Below, piece by piece: positions 36,060-43,992 of a stretch of DNA of 51,016 nucleotides. The DNA comes from Streptomyces neyagawaensis. Its GTDB lineage: Bacteria; Actinomycetota; Actinomycetes; Streptomycetales; Streptomycetaceae. The notes under the pieces are model-generated. The model was not told the DNA's origin and made no database searches. It was given only the letters and a program-made list of their open reading frames with translations. Location: the NCBI RefSeq assembly GCF_023516595.1, contig NZ_JAMGBG010000172.1, forward strand, positions 1-51,016. Direction: 5' to 3'. Position 1 is the stretch's first letter. Every line of letters begins with the position of its first letter. A program made the translations under genes and the position numbers.

Positions 36060-36488
36060 ATGGCTCAGACGACACATACACGCCGGTCCCCGTCCCGGTC
36101 CCACCAGCGCTCCGCGTCATGGGCCGGCGGGCTGGTGGCGTTCGGCGCGGTCATGCTGATGATCGGAGGCACCCTCGATGTGCTGCGCGGCATCGTGGCC
36201 ATCGCCGACGACGACATCATCGTCAACACCCCGAACTACGTGTTCAAGTTCGACACCACCGGGTGGGGCTGGATCCATCTGCTGCTCGGCGCCCTGGCCG
36301 TGATGACCGGCGCCAGCCTCTTCAACGGCCGGACCTGGGCCCGTGCCGTCGGAGTCCTGCTCGCGGGCCTGCTCCTGATCACCAGCTTCCTGACCATCCC
36401 GTACTACCCGGTCTGGTCGCTGGTCCTGATCGCGGTCTACGGCTTCATCATCTGGGCCCTGTGCACGGTGCAGCCGCGGGAGAGGTGA
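36060..36488 (+). CDS. DUF7144-like four-helix membrane protein
   Basis: This encodes 142 residues. A basic N terminus (RRSPSRSHQRSASW) is followed by four helices: GGLVAFGAVMLMIGGTLDVL, GWIHLLLGALAVMTGASLF, AVGVLLAGLLLITSFLTIPY, and WSLVLIAVYGFIIWALCTVQ. The loop IADDDIIVNTPNYVFKFDTT GW between helices 1 and 2 is the family hallmark. AGGGAG precedes the ATG at 36060. It is the last gene of the DUF6325-SHOCT-GAP run. Its function is unknown. Confidence 0.85.
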   Translation: MAQTTHTRRSPSRSHQRSASWAGGLVAFGAVMLMIGGTLDVLRGIVAIADDDIIVNTPNYVFKFDTTGWGWIHLLLGALAVMTGASLFNGRTWARAVGVLLAGLLLITSFLTIPYYPVWSLVLIAVYGFIIWALCTVQPRER

Positions 36489-36581
36489 GGGGCCGGGGGC
36501 GTCAGACGCTCACTTCCGTCTTCAACAACCAGGGGCTGCCGCCCCCGCCGTGGTGTCTGTTCCCCGTGTCATCATCCTCGC

Positions 36582-37283
36582 GTGCTGAAGATTCCCGGGT
36601 ATGAGGAGGGGCCGCTCGTCGCGGGTGTCGGGTACCTCGACGATCCGTTGTTCTGGCCCGTCCACCTGGGTGCCGGTCTGCGTGGTGACGATGCCCAGCG
36701 TGCCGCGTTCGGGGCCGACTGGGACGCGGCCATGGAGTTGTACCGCCTGCTGTCCGCCGAGCATGAGTGGCCGGTGTTCGGCGTGCCTCTGCGATCCGGG
36801 CACACCGTTCATGTCGTCTACCGCAACGTCGAGGACGACTACGGGGTGGACTACCTGATACATCATCCGGCCTGGTCCCGAGCGGAGACCCTTGCCGTGG
36901 TCGACGGTCATTTCATGGGACCCGGCATGGCTTGGCCGGAGTTGCTGTTCGCTGCCCGGCAGCCGGCGGCGGAGGGGATCACGGACCCCGACGCACGTCT
37001 CCTGCTGCTCTTTCCGACACTCGGCGATGCTCTCCTTCCCGACGACGCGGTTCCTGTCCTCACCGCCGCTCTCGCCGCTCTCACCCTGATCGAGGACCCC
37101 GCCGACGTGGCCGCCATGCTCCTCGAGAACCAGGGGCTGTGGGCGCCTGCTCACTGGAGGTCGGTGGACGGCGCCCGGATCAACGACGGGGCGCACTCCC
37201 ACCGAAACCCCGACAACGCCTTCGCGCTGCCCGAGAGTCGCCTTCTGGAGATCAGCAGCGGACTGAATGGTCGCGCAGGTTGA
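36582..37283 (+). CDS. Hypothetical cytoplasmic protein
   Basis: This encodes 233 residues with no signal, membrane helix or recognised domain. Visible features are an N-terminal GYLDDPLFWPVHLGAGLRGD, a possible beta-rich core (FGVPLRSGHTVHVVYRNVED, DYGVDYLIHH), an acidic DPDARLLLLFPTLGDALLPD segment and a C-terminal WAPAHWRSVDGARINDGAHS H. The regular third-position GC bias and clean codon use support a real gene. The start is GTG at 36582. The layout around a central HHP(A/S)W motif recalls small SUKH/immunity-like proteins, but this is only an impression; no toxin gene is adjacent. Confidence 0.72.
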   Translation: MLKIPGYEEGPLVAGVGYLDDPLFWPVHLGAGLRGDDAQRAAFGADWDAAMELYRLLSAEHEWPVFGVPLRSGHTVHVVYRNVEDDYGVDYLIHHPAWSRAETLAVVDGHFMGPGMAWPELLFAARQPAAEGITDPDARLLLLFPTLGDALLPDDAVPVLTAALAALTLIEDPADVAAMLLENQGLWAPAHWRSVDGARINDGAHSHRNPDNAFALPESRLLEISSGLNGRAG

Positions 37284-37541
37284 TGCCCGCAGCGGGCATC
37301 GCCTTGTAGAGGTGCTGGATTCCCGCGATCACGTCCGGACCGGCCGGGCTCGCACCGCGCGGCCCCGCCCCGCAGCGTGCGTCATGTCGGGCCCCCGGCC
37401 CCCTCCCGTGCGCCGCGTACGGTGTGGACCCTCCGGGGTGAACAGGTACGGGCGGTGCGGGGCAAAACGGCTGCCCCGCGAGGGAAATCGCGGGACACTA
37501 CGGGACATCCGCACCGAACCCCGAAATGAGGTGAGCCGGGG

Positions 37542-38531
37542 GTGCGTACACCCGTAAGTGACCCCATGAAGATCGGCCCGTACAAGATAGTGGGCCGGCT
37601 CGGCTCCGGAGGGATGGGCTGGGTCTATCTCGGCCGGTCGCCCGCCGGCCGCGAGGTCGCGGTCAAGGTCGCCCGACCGGAACTCGCCGCCGAACCCGAG
37701 TTCCGTGAACGTTTCGCGCGGGAGGTCGCCGCCGCCCGCGTGGTCAGCGGCGCGTACACCGCCGCCGTCGTCGACGCGGACCCCGACGCCGAACTGCCCT
37801 GGCTGGCCACCCTGTACGTCCCCGGCCCCTCCCTCGCCGAGGCGGTCCGCGCGGACGGGCCCCTCCCCGAGGCCCAGGTGCGCTCCCTCGGCGCCGGACT
37901 CGTCGAGGCACTCCAGGCCATCCACGCCGCCAAGGTCGTCCACCGCGACCTCAAGCCCGCGAACGTGTTGCTGGCGAGCGACGGCCCCCGCGTCATCGAC
38001 TTCGGCATCTCCCGCGTGGACGGTGCCCCCGGGCTGACCCGTGTCGGCGTCGTCGTCGGCACGCCGCCGTTCATGTCGCCGGAGCAGATACGCGGCGCCG
38101 CGGTCGGCCCGCCGAGCGATGTCTTCTCCCTGGGCGGCGTCCTCGTGTACGCGCTCACCGGGCGTCCCCCGCACGGCGGCGGCGAAGGGGTGCGGGTCGA
38201 GGTCATACGCGGGAAGCCGCAGCTCGACGGTGTGCCGGAGGGGCTGCGGCCCCTCATCACGCGCTGCCTGGCCAAGCGGCCCGAACAGCGCCCGCAACTC
38301 GCGGAGATCCTGTCGGAGCTGGTCATGGAGCAGCCCACGGTGGCCGCCTGGCCGCCGCCCCAGGTCGCCCGGACCATCGAGGTGCGGTACGAGGAGCTGA
38401 AGGAACGTCACCTTCGGCGTACCACCAGTGAGTCCGTGCCCTCCTGTCTGCTGCTGCACGCCCAGGCACTGCTCGACGCCGGGCTGACCGATGCGATGGT
38501 CGCCGAGGCGGTGGTCCGTGACGGTGCCTGA
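37542..38531 (+). CDS. Soluble Hanks-type serine/threonine protein kinase
   Basis: This encodes a 329-residue kinase without a transmembrane or sensor domain. All catalytic landmarks are present: glycine loop GRLGSGGMGWVYLG, VAVKVARPE with K42, HRDLKPANVLL with D136, DFGISR with D153, the activation loop GTPPFMSPEQ, and DVFSLGGVLVYALTG. After the kinase domain (about residue 265) comes a 60-residue helical tail, RTIEVRYEELKERHLRRTTS. GTG 37542 is preferred because GAGGTGA lies 7 bp upstream; ATG 37566 is the alternative. Its end overlaps the YbjN-like gene by 14 bp. The position just before a second kinase/phosphatase module suggests it feeds the same signalling pathway. Confidence 0.92.
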   Translation: MRTPVSDPMKIGPYKIVGRLGSGGMGWVYLGRSPAGREVAVKVARPELAAEPEFRERFAREVAAARVVSGAYTAAVVDADPDAELPWLATLYVPGPSLAEAVRADGPLPEAQVRSLGAGLVEALQAIHAAKVVHRDLKPANVLLASDGPRVIDFGISRVDGAPGLTRVGVVVGTPPFMSPEQIRGAAVGPPSDVFSLGGVLVYALTGRPPHGGGEGVRVEVIRGKPQLDGVPEGLRPLITRCLAKRPEQRPQLAEILSELVMEQPTVAAWPPPQVARTIEVRYEELKERHLRRTTSESVPSCLLLHAQALLDAGLTDAMVAEAVVRDGA

Positions 38532-39105
38532 CTCCTACCCGAACCGTGACTCCTACCCCGGCCCCGGCCGTGACTCCTACCCCGGCCCCGGCCGGGATTC
38601 GTACCCGGGCCCCGGCCGTGACTCGTACCCCGGCCGTGACTCCTACTCCGGTCGTGAGTCGTATGCGGGGCGCGCCGAGATCTACGACCTCGGGACGCAC
38701 TGGCGGCAACTCGTGCAGAACTGGGTGGCGCGGCGGAATTACCACACGGTCCACGACACCGTGTCCGTCTCCCTGCAATTCGATCTCCGTGAGGCGGGGC
38801 GGACGGTCACGGTCAGATTCATGACGACCAAGAAACTCCTCGTCGCGTTCGCCACGGACGGGAATTTCCTGCGGCAGGACCAACTCGCCATCGCCGCCGC
38901 CGCTTCGAACGCGTGGAATACCGAGCAATTGAACCCCATGCTGTCCGTGTGGGACGTACGGGGGCCGCGTCCGTGCCTCGCCGGGGTCTGTGATCTTCCG
39001 CTGACCTGTCGTATCACCCAGGCCGACTTCGATGCTTTGGCCAACGATTGGGTGGAACGGGCGCGGCAGATGTTCAGTCGTTGTCACCAGGTGTTCAAGT
39101 TGTAG
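38518..39105 (+). CDS. YbjN-like protein with N-terminal octapeptide repeats
   Basis: This encodes about 195 residues. The first 50 form a low-complexity region made of RDSYPGPG-type repeats, running three times perfectly and then decaying to RDSYPGRDSYSGRESYAG. The remaining 140 residues resemble the YbjN/type III secretion chaperone-like fold, with WRQLVQNWVARRNYHTVHDT, VTVRFMTTKKLLVAFATDGN and QLAIAAAASNAWNTEQLNPM. YbjN-like proteins are thought to act as chaperones or regulators. The frame starts with GTG at 38518 or 38524, inside the end of the kinase gene, so translation is coupled. Tyr and Ser in the repeats could be phosphorylated by the kinase; this is speculation. Confidence 0.82.
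   Translation: MTVPDSYPNRDSYPGPGRDSYPGPGRDSYPGPGRDSYPGRDSYSGRESYAGRAEIYDLGTHWRQLVQNWVARRNYHTVHDTVSVSLQFDLREAGRTVTVRFMTTKKLLVAFATDGNFLRQDQLAIAAAASNAWNTEQLNPMLSVWDVRGPRPCLAGVCDLPLTCRITQADFDALANDWVERARQMFSRCHQVFKL
38525..38665 (+). repeat. 24-bp tandem coding repeats (RDSYPGPG)
   Basis: The first codons of the YbjN-like gene contain about three 24-bp units and several shorter 15-bp variants, all built on GACTC(C/G)TACCCCGGC. They encode the Ser-Tyr-Pro-Gly-rich octapeptide tract. Because units are multiples of three, copy number could change without breaking the frame. Confidence 0.85.
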
Positions 39106-39254
39106 AAGTGAAACGCAAGGCGATCGACAATTGCCGGAAGTCGCCCGGTGGAATTCTCCAAACCCTTCCGGCCACCCTGTTCCCTGCTCCAGTATGGGAC
39201 GGGTCTTTCAGGGGCCGCGGGGGCGTGCCTTTCAGGCCACGGGGGGTTGGTGCG

Positions 39255-40439
39255 ATGGGTGCCGTCAGGCGTTTGTCCTCTCTGGGCGTCCTCATGGGGT
39301 TGTCGATCGCTCTGGTGCCGGTGATGTCACCGGCCGCCGCGGCCGACCCCTGCGGCGACAGCTTCGGTGAGCAGGTGACGTGCGGGTCGGCGGTGATCTC
39401 CAAGGGCGCCGTCGTCATCACGCTCGAAGGCCCGCTGAAGTTCGAAAAGCTCAGCCAACAGGAGCATGAGAGCCTCAAGAAGCTGTACGAGGACACCAAC
39501 CCGCTGGTCGTGCAGGTACCCGAGGGCATATCGACCGGCGAGGGCGGCACCGCCCTGCTCCTCATGGCCGAAGGCCGTCTCGTCCATCCCGATGCCACTG
39601 TCGACCCGCTGCGGTCACAAGCGCGGGACGAGCTGAGGAACGCCGGGGTCTGTCGCGACGACAACGATCTGTGCGAAACCGTCAAGAACAAGCTCACCGG
39701 CAAGCAGTTCATCGACAAGGGGCTCGCCGTCGACCCCGCGACCCACGCCTTCACCGTCGAGCGCGTGACCACCGACCCGAACACCACCTCTGGCAACCCC
39801 ACCGACAAGGACAGCAAGAACGGCAGGGGCGACGACCACAAGGGCGGCAAGGACAACACCGCGCAGGCCGGCGGTGGGGGCACCGAGGCCGCCGGGGACA
39901 GTACCTCCTGGGCCGCCCTCTGGATGGGACTCCTGCTCGTGCTGCTGCTTCTCGCCTTCGCCGTCGTGATCCGCCGCTCCCGGGGCCCCGTCGCCGTCGG
40001 GCATCGCACGGCCTCCGGGCGGCTCGCCGCGATGCCACCCGGAGGTGGCGCGCGCCGCCGTGAGCCGCGGCCCGCCGACGGGCGCTCGCCCACCCATGGC
40101 GCCGCCCGCGGTGGCGACGGACGCGCCCCCACCCAGGCCGCACACGACGGCGACGAGAGCACCACCCGGCTGCGCGTCGCGCCCACCGCGCGCCACGGAC
40201 GTCAGGTGAGCGCCCGCCCCACCCACACCCGTACCGCCATCGTCCGCACCGAACTCCACCCCCAGGGCTACGTCGAACTCGACCGGGTGCTCTACCGGGC
40301 GGTGTGGGCCGAGGCGGGGCGGCCGCCGCCCGCGCCCGGCGGGCTCGTCGACGTCGCCGAGGCACCCGAACGCGACTCCGACGTCCTGTACGCCTTCCCG
40401 CCCGCCGCCGCCCGCCACGCCAAGGGCACCCCCCGCTAG
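39255..40439 (+). CDS. Type I membrane protein of kinase/TerY-P-type cluster
   Basis: This encodes 394 residues. A signal peptide (MGAVRRLSSLGVLMGLSIAL then VPVMSPAAAA) is cut near residue 34. An external domain of about 180 residues contains four cysteines (CGDSFGEQVTCG, VCRDDNDLC), likely in disulfides. One transmembrane helix follows at about 218-240 (WAALWMGLLLVLLLLAFAVV I). The cytoplasmic tail of about 150 residues is rich in Arg, Gly and Thr (THGAARGGDGRAPTQAAHDG, STTRLRVAPTARHG, TRTAIVRTELHPQGY), so it could be a kinase substrate. The C terminus (VDLDRVLYRAVW-like) is more structured. No family was recognised. Adjacent vWA, PP2C and kinase genes suggest a sensor role, by inference only. 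Confidence 0.78.
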   Translation: MGAVRRLSSLGVLMGLSIALVPVMSPAAAADPCGDSFGEQVTCGSAVISKGAVVITLEGPLKFEKLSQQEHESLKKLYEDTNPLVVQVPEGISTGEGGTALLLMAEGRLVHPDATVDPLRSQARDELRNAGVCRDDNDLCETVKNKLTGKQFIDKGLAVDPATHAFTVERVTTDPNTTSGNPTDKDSKNGRGDDHKGGKDNTAQAGGGGTEAAGDSTSWAALWMGLLLVLLLLAFAVVIRRSRGPVAVGHRTASGRLAAMPPGGGARRREPRPADGRSPTHGAARGGDGRAPTQAAHDGDESTTRLRVAPTARHGRQVSARPTHTRTAIVRTELHPQGYVELDRVLYRAVWAEAGRPPPAPGGLVDVAEAPERDSDVLYAFPPAAARHAKGTPR

Positions 40440-40527
40440 GGCCCGACACTCCCGGCCCCGAGCCCCACACCCACGCCTCACCCGCACGCGTACCGCGTAC
40501 GAAACGGAAACATCAGGGGGACCAGCG

Positions 40528-41289
40528 ATGCACAGCGAATACCCGCCCACCCTGCCGGCGGAGTACGCCGACATCGAGTTCGAGAACAACGCCCAGCGCA
40601 TGCCGCTCGTGCTGTGCCTCGACACATCCAGTTCCATGGCGGGCGCCCCGATCCAGGCGCTGAACAACGCGCTCGCCGAATGGACCCGCGAACTCCACGA
40701 CGACGTCAGCCTCAGCTACAGCGTGGAGGTCGCCGTCGTCACCTTCGGCGGCCAGGGCGTCGGCGCCTGGCGCGGGCCCCAACTCCTCGACCCGCGCACC
40801 CGCATGAGCCCCTTCATCCCCGCGCACGCCTTCCAGGCACCGCAGTTGACGGCCGCCGGGGTCACCCTGATGACGGAGGCGCTGGAGCTGTCCATGCACA
40901 TCGTCGCGGCCCGCAAGGCGGAGCTGCGGGCGTCCGGACTCCAGTACTACCGGCCGCAGATCTGCCTCGTCACGGACGGGCTGCCCACCGACCCGACCGG
41001 TCACCTCACCGACTCCTGGCAACGGCTGATACCCGTCCTCGCCGAGGAGCAGCGGTCCCGCCGGTTCCGGCTGTACGCCATCGGGGTGGGCGGCATCACG
41101 GACCGCGGGGAGCAGGTGCTGCAGGCGTTCGCCCCCAAGTTCAACGCGCGGTTGCAGGGATTCCCCTTCCGGGAGCTGCTCCAGATGATGTCCGCCAGCG
41201 CCAACGCCGAGCAGAAGGGGGCGGGGGACGAGGTGTTCGAGAAGATCTTCAGCCAGTTCAAGACGCAGCGCCCGGCCTGGGAGGCGTGA
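40528..41289 (+). CDS. vWA domain protein (TerY/YegL-like)
   Basis: This encodes a 253-residue cytoplasmic von Willebrand factor A domain. It begins FENNAQRMPLVLCLDTSSSM, with the MIDAS motif D32-x-S-x-S complete and a further acidic residue in LVTDGLPTDPTG. The fold is otherwise FRLYAIGVGGITDRGEQVLQ AFAP and KFNARLQGFPFRELLQMMSA. Together with the following PP2C and kinase-like genes it forms the arrangement known as the TerY-P triad, as in E. coli yegL-yegK-yegI; in such systems the vWA protein is thought to bind metal and partners. The gene starts 88 bp after the membrane protein and ends 1 bp before the PP2C gene. Confidence 0.9.
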   Translation: MHSEYPPTLPAEYADIEFENNAQRMPLVLCLDTSSSMAGAPIQALNNALAEWTRELHDDVSLSYSVEVAVVTFGGQGVGAWRGPQLLDPRTRMSPFIPAHAFQAPQLTAAGVTLMTEALELSMHIVAARKAELRASGLQYYRPQICLVTDGLPTDPTGHLTDSWQRLIPVLAEEQRSRRFRLYAIGVGGITDRGEQVLQAFAPKFNARLQGFPFRELLQMMSASANAEQKGAGDEVFEKIFSQFKTQRPAWEA

Positions 41290-41290
41290 C

Positions 41291-42073
41291 GTGACCGTCC
41301 CGTCGTGGCGCATCCACGGGCTCAGCGTCGAGGGGTACCGGCACCGGCGGCAGGGCCTGCCCTGCCAGGACGCCTGCGGCTGGGTCGTCACCTCCGCCGT
41401 CGCCGTCCTCGCCGTCGCCGACGGCGCCGGGAGCCGGCCACGCTCGGAGGAGGGCTCCCGGCTGGCGGTGAAACTGGCCGCCGAGCACTTCGCGCGGCGG
41501 GCCGGCGCGGCCGTGGAGGTGCAGCCCGGCGAGGCCGTGCACGAGCTGCTGCGGGACGCGTTGCAGGACGTCAGCGACGACTTCCTGGACCGTACGGGCA
41601 GTGACGCGCCCGACTTCGCCACCACCCTCACCGTGGTGGTGCTGGCGCCCGGCTGGCTGGGGTACCTGACCGTCGGGGACGGGTTCGTCGTCGCACGGGC
41701 CGGGACCGAGGACGGGGAGCGGCAGTTCCATCTGCTGCCGCAGGCGGCGGCGGTCAGCGAGTACAGCAACGAGACGGTGTTCCTGACCTCGCCGGACGCG
41801 GCGCGCTGGACGCACACCGAGTGCCTCTCCGACGACGGGATCGACGGGGTGCTGCTCTCCACGGACGGCCTCGCGCAGGCCATGCTCAACCGGACGGCGA
41901 GCGGCGCCCAGTCCCCGAACACGTCCTTCGCCGACGCCGTCTTCCGCTCCCTCGACACCGCGCCGGACGACGCCGACGGCAAGCTCGCCGCGCTCCTGCG
42001 CTCCGACCGCCTCACCGCCCTGAACGCCGACGACAAAACCCTGCTGCGAGCCGTCCGCACGAGCCGCGGATGA
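41291..42073 (+). CDS. PP2C-family protein phosphatase (YegK-like)
   Basis: This encodes a 260-residue metal-dependent Ser/Thr phosphatase with the atypical short PP2C form used in TerY-P triads. The metal-binding acids are in place: LAVADGAGSRPRSEEGSRLA (D44), YLTVGDGFVVAR, LLSTDGLAQAM, and DDKTLL near the C terminus. It starts with GTG one base after the vWA stop codon. It is expected to oppose the kinase-like protein encoded 151 bp downstream. A helical segment HELLRDALQDVSDDFLDRTG replaces part of the standard fold. Confidence 0.91.
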   Translation: MTVPSWRIHGLSVEGYRHRRQGLPCQDACGWVVTSAVAVLAVADGAGSRPRSEEGSRLAVKLAAEHFARRAGAAVEVQPGEAVHELLRDALQDVSDDFLDRTGSDAPDFATTLTVVVLAPGWLGYLTVGDGFVVARAGTEDGERQFHLLPQAAAVSEYSNETVFLTSPDAARWTHTECLSDDGIDGVLLSTDGLAQAMLNRTASGAQSPNTSFADAVFRSLDTAPDDADGKLAALLRSDRLTALNADDKTLLRAVRTSRG

Positions 42074-42224
42074 CAGCGGAATCGGGCCGGCCCCGGCGGG
42101 CCGGCGGCCCGGACAACCACCCACGGCGGTCCGGTCGGTCGGCGTCGGCGCGGCTCGCGGGCCGGGCGGCGCCGGGGCCGCGGCCGACGCCGGTCCGCCC
42201 CAGAGAGCACTCGGAGGTACGGCC

Positions 42225-43385
42225 ATGAGCGGCCGCAGGGTCTTCCTCGACGGCAAGGCGGTCACGCTCGCCGAGCAGCCCCTCAAAGGGGGCGGGCAGG
42301 CGGCCGTGTTCCCCGTGGAGGGCGACGCGGGGATCGTCGTCAAGATCTACCGGGATCCGCCGGGCCCCGACCAGGAGCGGCGGCTGGCCCGCATGCTCAC
42401 CATGTCCCCGCTGGCCGCCCGCCCCACCGACGCCAACCAGCCGCCCGAGCTGGCCTGGCCGACGGCCATGGCACGCGGCACGAACGGCGAGTTCCTCGGG
42501 TACGCGATGCGCCGCTTCGGCGAACCCCAGCATGTGCAGCTCGTCGGCCTGTTCACCCGCGTCCAGCGGCTGAAGCTGTTCCCGGACCGGGCCGACTGGC
42601 GGTTCCTGCTCGGCGTCGCCTGGAACCTCGCGTTCATGACGGCCCGCATGCACTACGACAACCTCGTCATCGGCGACTTCTCCAGCAGCAACGTCGTCGT
42701 CGACGGCAACGGCTTCGTCACCTTCCTCGACTGCGACTCCATCGCCTTCACCGACCCGGCCACCGGCGAGTTGTTCCCCTGCCTGATGCACACCACCGAC
42801 TACTCGGCCCCCGAGCGGCAGGCCGGCGGCCCCGCCACCCGGCAGAGCGACGACTTCGCCCTCGCCGTCCTCGTCTACCAGCTGCTCACCGCGGGCAACC
42901 ACCCCTTCGGCGGCGTCCCCCACGAGAGCGCCTCCGAGTCGACCGTCAAGGACAACATCGCCGCGAGCATCTCCTACGTCGTCCGCCCCGAAATGGTCAT
43001 CATCCCGCGCGGCACCGTCGACCCCTCCGTGCTGCCGCCCGAACTCCTCACCCTCGCCAGGACCGCCTTCGGCCCCGGCGTCCAGACCCCCACAGCCCGG
43101 CCCCCGGCCGAGGCATGGCTGCGCGCCCTCGACAAGGAGCGCGGGCAGGTGCGCTCGTGCACGGTACGGCCCCTGCACACGTACGGCTCCCATCTGCCGA
43201 CCTGCCCCTGGTGTACCCGGGCCTCCGTGACCGGGCACGACGTGTTCAACGGGCCCCGGCCGGCCCAGGTCCTGGGAACGCCGCCCCCGCCGGACCAGAC
43301 CCCGTCCCCGTACGCCGGCCTGAAGGTGCTGGGCGTGGTGATCGCGGTGATCCTGCTGATCGTGATCCTCACGAACATCGGCTGA
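42225..43385 (+). CDS. Membrane-anchored kinase-like protein (YegI-like)
   Basis: This encodes a 386-residue divergent protein kinase. The glycine-rich loop is LKGGGQAAVFPVE and the ATP lysine is K40 (VVKIYR). The catalytic loop is reduced to GDFSSSNVVV: D151 and N156 keep the D-x4-N spacing, but His, Arg and Lys are lost. The metal-binding aspartate is D169 in FLDCDS, and the APE region reads YSAPERQ. After the kinase fold come a C-x-x-C pair (LPTCPWCTRAS, C327 and C330), a Pro-rich linker, and one C-terminal transmembrane helix (VLGVVIAVILLIVILTNIG) that anchors the protein from the cytoplasm. GGAGG precedes the ATG. It could be active despite the changed loop, since the key acids remain. 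Confidence 0.9.
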   Translation: MSGRRVFLDGKAVTLAEQPLKGGGQAAVFPVEGDAGIVVKIYRDPPGPDQERRLARMLTMSPLAARPTDANQPPELAWPTAMARGTNGEFLGYAMRRFGEPQHVQLVGLFTRVQRLKLFPDRADWRFLLGVAWNLAFMTARMHYDNLVIGDFSSSNVVVDGNGFVTFLDCDSIAFTDPATGELFPCLMHTTDYSAPERQAGGPATRQSDDFALAVLVYQLLTAGNHPFGGVPHESASESTVKDNIAASISYVVRPEMVIIPRGTVDPSVLPPELLTLARTAFGPGVQTPTARPPAEAWLRALDKERGQVRSCTVRPLHTYGSHLPTCPWCTRASVTGHDVFNGPRPAQVLGTPPPPDQTPSPYAGLKVLGVVIAVILLIVILTNIG

Positions 43386-43389
43386 GCGC

Positions 43390-43992
43390 TCAGCCCGAGC
43401 GGTCCTCCAGGTACCGGGTGTGCGACTCCTGCCGCCGGGCCTCCGTGTCGCGCAGGGCCGCCGCGAGCCGCTCCAACTCGGCGTGCAGCAGGGTCAGCTG
43501 GCGTTCCAGATGGCGCTCGGGGGGCTCCGTGCCCGGCGTCAGACGGGTCCACCAGCGGGTGCGGACGTAGGTGTCGACGGCCTCGGGTACGTCCTGCCGT
43601 ACCGCCCGGGACAGCGTGTGGACGCCCTCGGGGTCCTGGCCGAGGATCTCTCCGACCCAGCCGGGGTCGAGGAGCGCCGTCAGCAGCTCCGTCAGCTCGG
43701 TGAGGCGCCCGGCGGCCGCGGGCGGCAGTTCGACGCCGGCGAGGTAGTCGCCCAGCCGGGCGAAGTCGGCGCGGACCTCGTCGAGCTGGGCGGACGGGTC
43801 CGGGAAGTCCGGCACCGGCGGGCGCTCCGGTGGGGCGAGCAGCGCGCCCGCGCCGTACAACCCGGCGACCACGACCGGCCAGTACGGGCCCGCGAGGCCC
43901 GCGAAGGTCAGTCCGAGCCCCGCCACCCCGAGGGCGCTGCCGGTGAGGTTCTTGCGGGACTCGACGTACGCCATGAACCTACTGGTAGCCAC
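43390..43992 (-). CDS. XpaC-like two-helix membrane protein of TelA cluster
   Basis: This encodes about 200 residues. The N terminus has two membrane helices (GSALGVAGLGLTFAGLAGPY, WPVVVAGLYGAGALL). The rest is cytoplasmic and helical, with QLDEVRADFARLGDYLAGVE, TELTELLTALLDPGWVGEIL, and a coiled-coil-like C terminus. Bacillus xpaC lies beside the TelA homologue yaaN, and this gene has the same layout, so an XpaC-like assignment is reasonable though not certain. GTG 43992 is used with GAGGAG just upstream; ATG 43974 is in frame. It overlaps the previous gene's end by 14 bp and stops 4 bp from the convergent kinase-like gene. Confidence 0.7.
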   Translation of the reverse strand: MATSRFMAYVESRKNLTGSALGVAGLGLTFAGLAGPYWPVVVAGLYGAGALLAPPERPPVPDFPDPSAQLDEVRADFARLGDYLAGVELPPAAAGRLTELTELLTALLDPGWVGEILGQDPEGVHTLSRAVRQDVPEAVDTYVRTRWWTRLTPGTEPPERHLERQLTLLHAELERLAAALRDTEARRQESHTRYLEDRSG

